Below, piece by piece: positions 52,525 through 62,301 of a stretch of 64,000 nt of DNA. The DNA is from Zarea fungicola (Eukaryota > Ascomycota > Sordariomycetes > Hypocreales > Cordycipitaceae). The stretch covers positions 5,536 to 69,535 of the forward strand of contig FWCC01000233.1 in NCBI GenBank assembly GCA_900169235.1. The letters are read 5' to 3'. The translations under genes and the position numbers were made by a program. The notes under the pieces are model-generated. The model was given only the letters and a program-made list of their open reading frames with translations. It ran no database searches and was not told the origin of the DNA. Numbering within the stretch: position 1 is the stretch's first letter; each line of letters starts with the position of its first letter.

Positions 52525-53220
52525 TCAGCCCTTCCAGGTTCGATGAGGCATGTGCATGTTCCGCATGGCTATCCAACACTGCCACAATCGAGCAATCCAT
52601 GAAAGATGCGACATGCCATGGGTGGAACAGAAGAGGACTGGACCCTTCAACCTGCCTTTTACACATCTATGTGCTATGGCCAGCCCCTGGCTTTCGTGGC
52701 TTGTCCTAGAAGTATCAGTAACGGTGAAAGTATTACGTAGGCAGCTGTCACAATCGAGCAAGAGGTCATCTGCTCCCTGGATTAGTACTGTGAGCTGGAG
52801 AGGGCCTGATGAGGGCCTGATGGCCGCCACGAACTCGCAACCACGACGCTAAACCACCAGGTAATCCGCCGCTAATAAGAATGCATGCAATGCGACGGTT
52901 GCAGCTACACCATGTCCCGCAAGTTGCTTCCAGTTCAGCCTCACATCTACATTAGGTGATGCAACCTTGGCAGGGCAGACATGTACATGACCAGCATGCA
53001 TCAACCAAACATTCATAGGCTGGTTAGTGGGCCACAGAAAGGGACACGAGGCCGCCCGTACATAGACGCCTGTATCTGAAATGGACATATAAACAGGCGG
53101 CCCATCCGATGAAACGCTGAGAAAGACTTGCACATAAACTCGGGACCATTCCCACCGCCATGGCCGTGTCATCATCACTGACGTCTGAAGAGACTTCGTC
53201 GTAATTCGAATGGCTAGCAT
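52525..53220 (-). CDS. Tentative 2-exon hypothetical protein
   Basis: ATG at 53220. The first frame (to about 52858) has a strand-rich part (WEWSRVYVQVFLSVSSDGPP, VYMSISDTGVYVRAASCPF) and a helical end (GHGVAATVALHAFLLAADYL). A GTGGTT donor and CTCCAG acceptor (63 nt) would join LTVLIQGADDLLLDCDSC in phase and run to 52525. The ATG overlaps the start codon of the divergent Clr2-like gene (shared CATG), so one of the two starts may be wrong. Not recognised. Confidence 0.35.
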
Positions 53221-54152
53221 GGAAGGATCCGCTGTCACTCGGTAAGCCTTGCTCAGTATCAAATAGACTTACTGCTCACTCGTTCAGCGGTGAACGCCAA
53301 AATACGGGAGATGTCCAAGGCCCGGCCAGGATTCACCAGATACAGCGGACGAGACTGCCTCAGCGCTCGGGCACCCGAACCGAGTCGATCAAAACTCATT
53401 CAGAACACCGAACCGGAGAGCTGGTCTGGTGGAAAGAGTACCTCACCGAGATCTGGCAGCTTGCAATTGTGAGTGGTGATCGAGTCTATCTGTTGAATGC
53501 ACTCGGCGAAGGGCGGTATGAGGCAATATCGAAGCTCGAAACGAAACCGTATCTGGATTTGCCTAAAGATTCAGACCATGCAGGCTTTGAACATGGTGTA
53601 ACCCATATCCTCGTTTCGTACTCGTTATATTGTTGTCGCAGCTATGTTCCGGAACTTGGGATTTGGACCTTCCCCTATGTCTACTTCGGAACGGAAAGAA
53701 TGGAGATGGGAGATACCCTTCGGTTATACACTGACTTGGAGTCTGATGAACTAACCGTGTTGGACGTTCAATACATCTGCACATCGGATTCTGAGCCAGA
53801 CGTCGTCTCTTTTCGTGGTACCACATACAAGCGCGGGGCAGACTTGACTAGAGCAACACCAAAGAGCCTTCCGGAACTGCTGCGGAATACAGGCGACACC
53901 TGGTATTTAGGCCATGAAGACGTCACAATCACGCATGAGAGGATTGCCGGTCGCTTTTATTCGAATCAGCTGCCGCCTCGGTATGGAAAACAGAAGCAAG
54001 GTTTCACAAAGTGTGAAACTAGATGCGAAGCACTCAAGTCTCTTATCAACTCAGACGTATTACAGGAGATCAGGGAACGAGTAAAAACGGAAATGACATG
54101 GAAAAGACCTTGGGATGGCTCCTTCTACCGTAAATTCTTTACTATGAGATGA
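53219..54152 (+). CDS. Clr2/BAH-like silencing-module protein A (2 exons)
   Basis: Exons 53219-53241 and 53288-54152 join in phase over a 46-nt intron (GTAAGC, TTCAG) to 295 residues. A short basic N-terminus precedes the module: GELVWWKEYLTEIWQLAIV (51-69), YFGTERMEMGDTLRL (about 137-151), VSFRGTTYKR, then LPELL and ITHERIAGRFYSNQLPP. These blocks occur in the same order in the 55-kb fusion and the 62-kb gene. They resemble the C-terminal domain of Clr2, where a GAE-x-I-x-VGD-x-VRL strand and a GRWY block are typical. Clr2 is a BAH-like subunit of the SHREC heterochromatin complex in fission yeast. The link to Clr2 is from memory of the motif pattern, not a search. Function here is inferred only. 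Confidence 0.55.
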
Positions 54153-55017
54153 ATATGGCTTTACATGCGCATTTCTGCTGTCTTGCATGTTCTTTTGCGG
54201 AATTACAAAAACATTCGCCAAACATACACGGCATTCAGTGTCTAGGCAGTAAGTGGTGGCATGCACAGTGGACGACACAAATATCGTTGCCAGAAATGTA
54301 TCACGGCAAAGCAGCAGTAGATTTTGACAATACCACTGTTTGTCGAGTCGATATTGTACATATGAGGGAAAGCCACTATGGCAGTCATAACCATGCTACG
54401 GAATTATGGGAACTGTTGGACAAGCGCAGTACGTACATGTCACAACCGCACTTCGGCAAAAATGAGAAGTGTGGGGCATGCGGCGCGTAAAATGCCACAA
54501 TCATACTACGAAAAATGTGAGAAATGAGAGATTCGACAACGCGGGAGGTGTGGGGTACGCGCAGCGCGTTTAAATGTCCCGAGCCGGATAGTCTCACAGA
54601 GTCTGCGCCACTGCAATCACAAGCCACTTCAAAGCCACATACAAAAACCGACGAATGAACAAAGAGGTCCGAGAACTAGAACCAGAAATGAAGGACGGAA
54701 AAAGAGTCTTGTACCTAAGGGATTTTGCCTATAAATAGAATTTAAATATTATTAGAGTTCTTATTTCTTTTGTAGAAGTCAAGGAGCAGAATATTACATT
54801 CATTGTGCCCTTGTGGATCGAGCTTGGAACCACCGCGCAAGCTCAACCCACTTTTACCATGTGAAGACGACTTTGTTCATTTACGAGTACCTACCCTATA
54901 TCCCCAAACCTCCTCGGACCAGTTCTCAGAAGAGAGAAAATTAGAACCGATGCCAAGTACCTAGCCCACGAAAGAGAATAGAATGATATAGGAAACGAAG
55001 GTATTTCTGTGGGATTA
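54153..55017. other. Intergenic between convergent Clr2-like genes
   Basis: 3' flanks of two convergent genes. AT-rich near 54730-54760. No gene seen. Confidence 0.45.
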
Positions 55018-57032
55018 TTAGTGGTAATACTGAACATAACTAGCTTCTCCAGTACTGTAGGTGAGCGATGGAGTCTTCTCCTCCCGCACTGTCGGTACCT
55101 CCCATTGCAGGTCCGTATCCAGTGGTAGCTGCAGTTCTGCGAGTAGTGTGCACCGATTCACTTGGTATCGACGGCGGTTGCGACCTTGCCGTTGAGGGTG
55201 TGGTTCCGAGGCTTGAGGTACCGGCCCCGACTTTTGCGGTGGATAAATACGGCCGAGAATTCTGCGAGCGCCAAGGGTTGCATTTCCCAATTCAATATAG
55301 CTGTATACATCGTCCTGCAGCGCGTTTGGCAAATTTTCCCTCGACACAAGTGGTCCACGGTCCGTAACGCCGGCCCGTCTGTACACCACACCCGAAAAAT
55401 AAATTTCCCCTGGACGGGAAATGAAAGTACGAACAGAAAGCACGCCAAGTATCGTTTCTTCGTGGTCGATTCTCGCCCGGAGGTAGTCGCCCACTTCAAT
55501 CCGTTCTGCTCCAAGGAAGCAGCCGTAGTAGGTAATAGACCCCATCTCCCTATCCTGGTGCACAGGAGCCAATAACGAGTAAAATGACTCAATTTTCCGC
55601 ACTTTCACAATGGTGTCATCTCTTGCTTCTTTTTCGAGTTTCTGGGAATAGAACGGTCTTGGGCCGTTCTCATCCCTCGTTTGCATCTGAATGCTGTTGT
55701 CAAGAGGTAGTATTTGGTACTGATGCCCATGACTAGCGGTAATAAAGCCAAGCTCCTGGTGATCACTGTATGGGAACCACACCAAGTCCCCTACTCGAAC
55801 CCAGGATGGCGATTTGAGTGACCATTTCATTGTGGCCTTGCTTTCGGCTGGATCCGCCCGTACATTTTGCCTCTCTGCTTCCTTATTTATCGTACTTTTC
55901 CGCTTCCTGGAGGAATCTCGTTAATTTTGGTCTTAGCAGAGGCTGTGAAGCAACCTACCTTGTGGCTGTAGCTGACTGGCAGTGCACACGGCATCGGTAC
56001 TTGCCGCGCATCCCGTAACTGGCTCTCTTGGGCCAGTTCTGGCCAAACATATTTTTGTGTCTCGTACAGCGATGACATTGCGATGTTTGGGAGCAGCTGT
56101 TGCATGCAAGGCGTGAATTGCAGGTGCAAGTAGCAGTCGCATAGCGCGGTATAGTCCGAGAACGGAGTTTGTATCGAACAGAGTCACGCTGTACTGCCGT
56201 TGGCACTGCCGGCGTCGCTGTAGGGCCAGACGCGCATTGTAACTCCCGTGACGTCCCATTCTGACACGCACCGTAACAGCAAGAGCCGCACGCGATCGTA
56301 ATCTTCTCGCCCGGGGTGATGGTGCGTAGAGCAATCACCGTAACTCCGGCACTCAAACATCCCTCATCCTGGAGTCGAGCATTGGGGCTGCTGTCATGGC
56401 TGATGAAGCGAGCAGGGCCAAGAAGAATGTCGCCTCTCTTGCATGAAGCAAGTTGGCAAGGACTGAAAGTTGTTCGCATATCCACTTGACTGGACGGCAG
56501 AGACACGTACATGCCAGTCAGGAACGTGAGACGCTCGTTTTGCCCTATCGGCGATAGGGCGATGATACTGGCATTCTGTTCCGTGGCGACAGGTCCCGCA
56601 GCGGGAGGCTGCTCGGCAAAGGCCACCTCCCAGTTGCAGTCTCGTCGGTCTATGTTCTTGTAACGTTCGATATGGGTGCGTGTATGCTCTGTGTTTTCCA
56701 TATATAATAGCTTGAAGATGTACTCCGGTGTTGGAAAGGTGTCTGTTATTGCTTGGGAGCTGCCAATCGCGCACCGTTTTTGTCGTAGCTCCTGCACCCC
56801 GGCTGTTTGACGTCGTGTGGGAAAGTAGGACACGGGTGTCTTGCCGATTTCGTTCAGAGGATGGTCCTGTTGCAACTGTCAATATCGTATCTGGATACGG
56901 CCTCAGCGCCCTTACGCCGTAAATGTACACCTCTGCTAAAAAAGCATCTAGTCGCGAGATTTCGCCCCAGCTGATAGGCTGCTGATTTGCCATTTCTCCG
57001 TTGAGGGGGATACTTGCGACTCTATTTGGCAT
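55018..57032 (-). CDS. Set9-like SET protein fused to a Clr2/BAH-like module (3 exons)
   Basis: Exons 56916-57032, 55959-56875 and 55018-55906 join in phase (introns of 40 and 52 nt; donors GTAAGG and GTAGGT; TGCTAAG branch in the second) to 640 residues. Residues 1-270 follow the Set9/KMT5 plan: a helical N-terminus, NWEVAFAEQPPAAG, NERLTFLTGMYVSL, GDILLGPARFISHDSSPNAR (about 189-206) and TITPGEKITIACGSCCYG. A Cys-rich stretch with CHRCTRHKNMFGQNWPKR follows. From 371 on is the Clr2-like module: VRVGDLVWFPYSDHQELGFI, CFLGAERIEVGDYLRARI, YFSGVVYRRAG, and ARRILGRIYPP. Set9 methylates H4K20. Here NHxxxPN is SHDSSPN and the catalytic Tyr region is CGSCCYG, so activity is doubtful. If splicing 2 fails, two separate proteins would result. 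Confidence 0.62.
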
Positions 57033-57892
57033 AAATAGGAAGACGCGTAGGTAAAGTAGTATGTTGTGTCGGAAATGGAAAAGGAAGGCTGGCCAGAGGG
57101 AGCAGCTCCCATTTATATGGTAACGAGGGTCAAGACTCAGCCCAGTTGTTCACGTGTCGGCTTTTTTTGGCCACCGATCCCACTGAAAGCCATTTTTCCA
57201 CTTCGAAGGATATGCCTAGATGGCTTGCTGTAGCAGCACAGACCCCAGAAATGTTCACAGCTTGCCGTGATCACGTCATGCCACAAGATAGCCAAGGGCA
57301 TTAGCGATCATCAACAGCCGCACATGTTTGGAGTGTGAAAGTTACATCATATCAAGATACAGGTCATGCAGACAGCCGGACACGTGCACTTGTACTATCT
57401 GGACGTGCACTTGTACACAAAGACTTTGTCCGCCCAAGACTCCACGGTCCATTGGCATGCTGGGGCCTGCCACCACGGTTCAGCTCGGTCTTGACCGCAA
57501 TTGTTCTAGTTTCTTTTTTGCTTTCTCACCAGCTTCGAATAATGCTGCTGCGACGGTGCCGTGACACGAGGCCTGCGTATCTAGCGAGGGTAGGCCGGCC
57601 CCAGTCTGGAACATGAACATGAGGCAAAGGCTGATGTGCTTCTGATAGTCTACTGTATAGCAAAACTCGTACGCCGACAGATCCAAGTGACGACAGTCCT
57701 TCGCGATTTGCCTATAGTATGCTATGAACGGCTGCGCTCGATGCGGTAACTGCTACTCCCAGCGCCGTAGCTGCCCAATGTATACACATTGATCAATGGC
57801 CCGATCATCTTTATATTACACATTTCACTCCTTTAAACAGAATCGACTAAGTGTGCGCCGAGAAAGCTCATTACAAAGACTGGGATCCTCCC
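57033..57892. other. Intergenic, no gene seen
   Basis: 5' flank of the SET gene. A GGACGTGCACTTGTAC duplication-like pair occurs near 57380-57415. No ORF of note. Confidence 0.45.
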
Positions 57893-58510
57893 CTACTCTC
57901 TTAGTTCATTTTCCCGATCATATTCCGGAGCCCTGAGATTATTTCCCCGGGCTGTGAGCTCATCTTCCCAAGCCTTGAGTTTATCTTCCCGAGCGTTGAG
58001 CTCATTTTTCCAAGTCCTGAGCTCATCTTCCAGAACCCTGATACAAGTTTCCCGTACTTGGAGAAGTTTCCTTTCAGTGAACAGATTTTTTTCCCGGGCT
58101 GTGAGATAGTCTCCCCACCCCTTGAAATAATGTTTCCACCAGGAGAAAAATGCCTGAAGTCTATCGTTTTGAGCGCGAGAATCCTCGACTGCACGTTGAA
58201 GTTCAGTCTCCCGAGTAAGGTGATCCTCAACTTCACGTTGAAGCCTGCTTTTTTGAACTTGACAATCCTCGATTTCACGTTTAAGCTTCGCCTGAGCCTT
58301 CAGTGACTTTTTTTCATTTTTTCTCTCGCGGCGTTTTAGTTCCTCAAGTTCTTTCAAAGCCGGTTCGAGCAGGGCTATAGTGTGTTCTGCATATTGTTGT
58401 CGTAAGATTTTATCTTGTCTGATTTCGGCAGACACCTCATATTGTTTGAATTTTGCGAAAGCTTCATCCGCGTCAACGTGCGGCAAAGAGTAACGTCTGC
58501 TTCGTTCCAT
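57893..58510 (-). CDS. Coiled-coil protein with heptad and 14-residue repeats
   Basis: 205 residues from an ATG at 58510. Residues 20-190 are an almost continuous coiled coil rich in Glu, Lys, Arg and Leu (ALLEPALKELEELKRRERKN, QKSRLQREVEDHLTRETELQ, QRAVEDSRAQNDRLQ). A short break rich in Trp/Phe (AFFSWWKHYFKGWGDYL) lies near 122-138. The last 50 residues repeat a 7/14-residue unit (WKNELNAREDKL, WEDELTARGNNL). No motor or membrane domain. Probably a structural or scaffold protein. Its short repeats are mirrored at DNA level. Confidence 0.65.
   Translation of the reverse strand: MERSRRYSLPHVDADEAFAKFKQYEVSAEIRQDKILRQQYAEHTIALLEPALKELEELKRRERKNEKKSLKAQAKLKREIEDCQVQKSRLQREVEDHLTRETELQRAVEDSRAQNDRLQAFFSWWKHYFKGWGDYLTAREKNLFTERKLLQVRETCIRVLEDELRTWKNELNAREDKLKAWEDELTARGNNLRAPEYDRENELRE
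57930..58040. repeat. About 21-bp degenerate tandem repeats in the coiled-coil gene
   Basis: Units resembling TTGAGCTCATCTTCCCAAGCC recur five to six times with changes, in register with the heptads of the encoded coiled coil. Confidence 0.6.
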
Positions 58511-59340
58511 CTGTCCATTTGTCTGGTGGATGTGAAATCAGTCATGGGACAAATCGATGGACAGAGCGGAAAGCGCAATCTTTATTGCGCTTGGTCTGCC
58601 AGTTCTATAGGGTGAGAGTGCGCCACCTACTTGTATAATCAAAGCGGCTTGCTTGCCCAAACGGCCGCTTTCGACGTTATCGACACGACAGGACTGGCCC
58701 ATCAACAAAGATACTGAGGACTCCAACGCAGTGATCACCCGTCCTCTTTATACAAATGCAAACAAGGCTTAGCATGTGACAACGGCCGGGTGGCATCGCC
58801 ACGTCAGACCTTCCACAACAGAATTCTTTCTGGCGTGGCGTCGGGTCTGAGCTCCGTCGGTGTATCGGCATCAGAGCGTGATTGTGAACACGGAAAGATG
58901 TCATTGGCCATCTCCAAATGCTGGGAATTCTTTTTATGCTACGACTGCATTACAACGGGCACAATGATGAGGCCGTCAAAAGGGTTTCAACCTCAAGATT
59001 CGTTCGGCTAACCGTGCGAAGCTAGCTAAGGTAAAGTCGGACATGCGTGCTATTCTCTTCCCGCAATGGCAGTGTAGCTTGGAGCGCCGGCCACAGGGAC
59101 CGCAATCCTTCCACACAGGGCGGGAAATCCTCTCTGTATGAGGAACGGGCATGGACAATGCAGGGAACCCGGTTCCAAAACTGGCTTGTCTTTGGTAGTT
59201 TTCTTCCTTTACCTCCGAGTCACGAAAATAGCATCATCTCGTCTGTGCGTCAAATGTGGACTGGTGGCTAGCTAAAATGGACAGTGAAAAATTTGATTCT
59301 GATGCACCTGCCAAAGATCCTATAGACACGTTTTGCATGC
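58511..59340. other. Intergenic, no convincing gene
   Basis: Short frames only. A CGCAATGGCAGTGTA phrase near 59063 recurs at 62057; too short to call a repeat family. Confidence 0.4.
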
Positions 59341-60594
59341 TTACGCGGGGCCACACAGTATGCTCACCAACTCGTCATGACCCTCACGCATCGCCACCTC
59401 CGCTGCCGTGCACCCGTCCCAGTCTCGGTTTCTACTTGTAGCGCAGCCCTGCTGTAAAAGAATAGTGACTAAGGCTACATTGCCGTGATAGGCAGCCCAG
59501 TGGAGCGACGTCCAGCCGTAGTAACTGTCGGTAGCATTGACATCTATATCCTGCCGCTGTGAAAGACGCGACACAAAGTGCTCTGCTCGCCACGCCTCCA
59601 TCTGACAACTACGCTCCACAATATGTAAAAGGGTCGAGCTGTCAGCACATGGAAGCAGAAACTCCGCTACCTCATCCTCACCATCCAACAGAGCGTGCGT
59701 TATTTGTCTTCTCGCCAAACGGCGATCAAACATCGGGTTTCGGAGGAGCATCTTTCCAAGCGCCCAGCCGCTCGGACGACAGACGGCGGCGTCAAAAATT
59801 GTCCATTCAAATCCAAAGTTGTAGGTTGCATTGATGTCAATGTCGGGATGGGATAATAACAGGACGGCCAAGTCGTGGGTCTCCAGCAGCACGGCGACAT
59901 GCAATGCCGTTCCTGCGCCGGCGGTCTGTTTGTTGACCTCTACATTGGCACATTCGAGAAGCAGCTGCACGGATTGAGTGCTTTGAAGCGACACGGCCAG
60001 CGTGAGCGGCGGCATGGTAAAGTACGAGCAGTAGACCGGGTTTGGCCACTCAAACGCCTGGTTGACGTCTACATCAGTGCGGCGTAGGAGTAATTGGAGA
60101 ATTTCTGTATGACCCAACGCAATGGAAAGTTGTAGAGGCGTACCAATGTTCTCATTGCCTTTATTGACTTGGATCTCCCGCTGAAGCAGGAGCAGGCGAA
60201 CGATGTCGGTGTGGTGGCCACGGATGCCAAGGAGCAGTGGTGTGCTGCCCTGCAGCTCGTTTTCTTCGGCCACTGCGTCCAAGTTGATCGCACCATCCGC
60301 CGCGTTGGTCATACTGGTGGCGTCTAAGTACATCCTCGCGTTGATGTTGGCGCCATGCTGGATCGCCATGGTCGCCGTCGACATCACGCCATTCTTAGCC
60401 GCCCATAGCAAAGCATAGTTGTCATCAAACGCGCTTTTCGTATATAAGAATGTGTTGAGCAGTTCGTGGAGAAGCCTGCAGGTGCGTGAAAGAGCATTCA
60501 GCTCACGACAGAGTTGGATATGCTTTGCTGCCGCGATGATGATTTCGTTGGGCAATCTGAAAAGGCTTGCCACTTGGGTTGGTGGACACCCCAT
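59341..60594 (-). CDS. F-box plus ankyrin-repeat protein
   Basis: 417 residues from an ATG at 60594, single exon. Residues 12-50 are F-box-like (LFRLPNEIIIAAAKHIQLC, LNALSRTCRLLHELLNTFLY). Ankyrin repeats follow: DDNYALLWAAKNGVMSTATM, STPLLLGIRGHHTDIVRLLL, GTPLQLSIALGHTEILQLLL, PLTLAVSLQSTQSVQLLLE, GTALHVAVLLETHDLAVLLL, a less regular stretch, and YGWTSLHWAAYHGNVALVTI with GCTAAEVAMREGHDELVSIL at the end. This combination is a common fungal form. The F-box should recruit SCF ubiquitin ligase and the ankyrin repeats hold a substrate. Substrate unknown. Confidence 0.8.
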   Translation of the reverse strand: MGCPPTQVASLFRLPNEIIIAAAKHIQLCRELNALSRTCRLLHELLNTFLYTKSAFDDNYALLWAAKNGVMSTATMAIQHGANINARMYLDATSMTNAADGAINLDAVAEENELQGSTPLLLGIRGHHTDIVRLLLLQREIQVNKGNENIGTPLQLSIALGHTEILQLLLRRTDVDVNQAFEWPNPVYCSYFTMPPLTLAVSLQSTQSVQLLLECANVEVNKQTAGAGTALHVAVLLETHDLAVLLLSHPDIDINATYNFGFEWTIFDAAVCRPSGWALGKMLLRNPMFDRRLARRQITHALLDGEDEVAEFLLPCADSSTLLHIVERSCQMEAWRAEHFVSRLSQRQDIDVNATDSYYGWTSLHWAAYHGNVALVTILLQQGCATSRNRDWDGCTAAEVAMREGHDELVSILCGPA

Positions 60595-60642
60595 GGCTTC
60601 ACTTGGTCGCCTGTTATGGCGGGTGCATCCTATAACGAGGGC

Positions 60643-61444
60643 ATGAATCTACGGGTGGATCATCATTTAAGGTTTGCAGATGGCGAACACGCCGATTTTG
60701 GAGCATATGAATAAGACAGAAGCAGTGACCGGATATACCCTACTCGTAATGCTACGATGGCAATCGGGGAAGAGCTTGTCAAGGTATGTTGATAGGCATC
60801 TGCACTTTGGAAATGTCGTTACATTTCGGGGTGAGGGCTTCAATAATACTACTACTTCAACTCTCAAGATGTATAAACAACGTAATTGTCGAAACTGTAT
60901 TTGTTGCAAACGACTGACTGTAAACCAGCTCCAATTGACTTGAAAAATGACTTGAAATTGATCCTTTTCCGTTGTTCCAAGCACTGTGCTTGTCGTAGCA
61001 GAGCAAGAGGGGAAAGGAGAGGAAGAAAATAAACGAAAAAGCTAGACCGTTTATGGCAATTCATGCATTGGAGCCCAATCTTCTCGTTGTAACGAGGAGT
61101 TGCTCTCATCAGACAAGTCGCGACGGAGAGCCGTTTCAAGTGACCAGGTGATAAAACCCCAAGGATGTCCGTTGTACACCCTCTCCATTCTGGCTCCTCA
61201 ACCCTTGAAACGCAAACGCAAACACGCACACAAACGGCTTAATCTCTTCGTGGAGCACGAAACGAAAGATATGGGCGAGGTAATCCAATTCAACCATGCT
61301 ACTAAGACATTCGAGGTTAGACAGCGGTACCGATGTGAAGGTGAACACTCCTTACTTTACTTCCACTGCCGCAGCGGCGTTACATTCAGATTTGATAACG
61401 AGAACACTGGCGGCATTGCAGCTTTCACCCATGCTCAAGGTTAA
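60643..61444 (+). pseudogene. Broken plus-strand gene of unknown family
   Basis: An ATG at 60643 opens NLRVDHHLRFADGEHADFGA. A TAA at 60712-60714 interrupts it, and the same frame continues (SSDRIYPTRNATMAIGEELV) to a GTATGT donor at 60784. A later plus-strand exon-like frame, 61046-61444, follows an AAGCTAG acceptor and reads LNLFVEHETKDMGEVIQFNH, EVRQRYRCEGEHSLLYFHC. Whether the two parts belong together is uncertain. The ATG lies only 49 bases from the divergent F-box/ankyrin gene. Family unknown. Confidence 0.28.
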
Positions 61445-62301
61445 CATTGGGACATCCATTGAATATTTATGTAGGCTGAATGCCCGTGTTCGTATCTGAA
61501 TGAACCTAAGGAAGTTGATTTGGCCGGTTTCCTGCTTATCTTGTAAAGATTGCGTTGTGGTTTGCGCCCGGACAAATGCTACCACTTGAGCCAGAAAGAA
61601 GCAAATAGGCCCATAAGCATGTATAAATCTACTTTATACTATTTATTATGTCCAGGCCTTTTCAAATGCAAATTAAAGCAGGACAGCCCTCGATCGGGGC
61701 CATCCAGTGTTTGGATACTTGCAGACTGGGCAACCTCGGTCCAAAAAGCCATGGAGTATCGCAAAATACGCCCACGGCGGGGCAACGATGTGACCCCGGC
61801 TAATCATTAAGCCTGATTTATGAACCCATGCCTGGCGTCCCATTCACTGCCGGCCGATGAGCTCTTGCTAGTGGCAACTGGTGAAAGACGAGATGGTGTC
61901 ACTCCATCGTCGCGTTACACCGTTCCTTCGTTTTTAGTCTGCCATTTTGGTTAGGTCTGTCTTGAATAAAATTCCCGCCAGAAATTTATCAATACAGGCG
62001 TGCTGAATTTCTCGCGGTGAATTATGGTCTGTGTGACTGATCACTTGTGACTTCTCGCAATGGCAGTGTATATGCGACTATCGAGGCTTCTTGAGCAGAC
62101 CGAGTATGATAATGACGAATACCTCAGTGACAGGTGACTCATCATGACGGATCGCCCCTGTCTAGTCATGGTCCACTAGTTCGAGTGGTCCAGGCCGTAT
62201 CCCCAGATGGTTGACAGTGATGGGAAACGGGCATGGAAACCGTGTCCCGAGATGGGAAACATTATCCTTCTGACAGGAAGACGCCAATCTATTTGTTGCT
62301 T
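61445..62301. other. Intergenic, no gene seen
   Basis: No supported frame. The CGCAATGGCAGTGTA phrase at 62057 was mentioned above. Confidence 0.45.

Noticed and set aside
55158..55592. 144-codon minus-strand frame inside the Clr2-like region
   Set aside because: It overlaps the Clr2-like frame on the same strand. The Clr2-like frame has paralogs and this one does not.
58058..58306. Plus-strand hydrophobic frame (repeated PxEI-like units)
   Set aside because: Shadow of the coiled-coil repeats on the minus strand.
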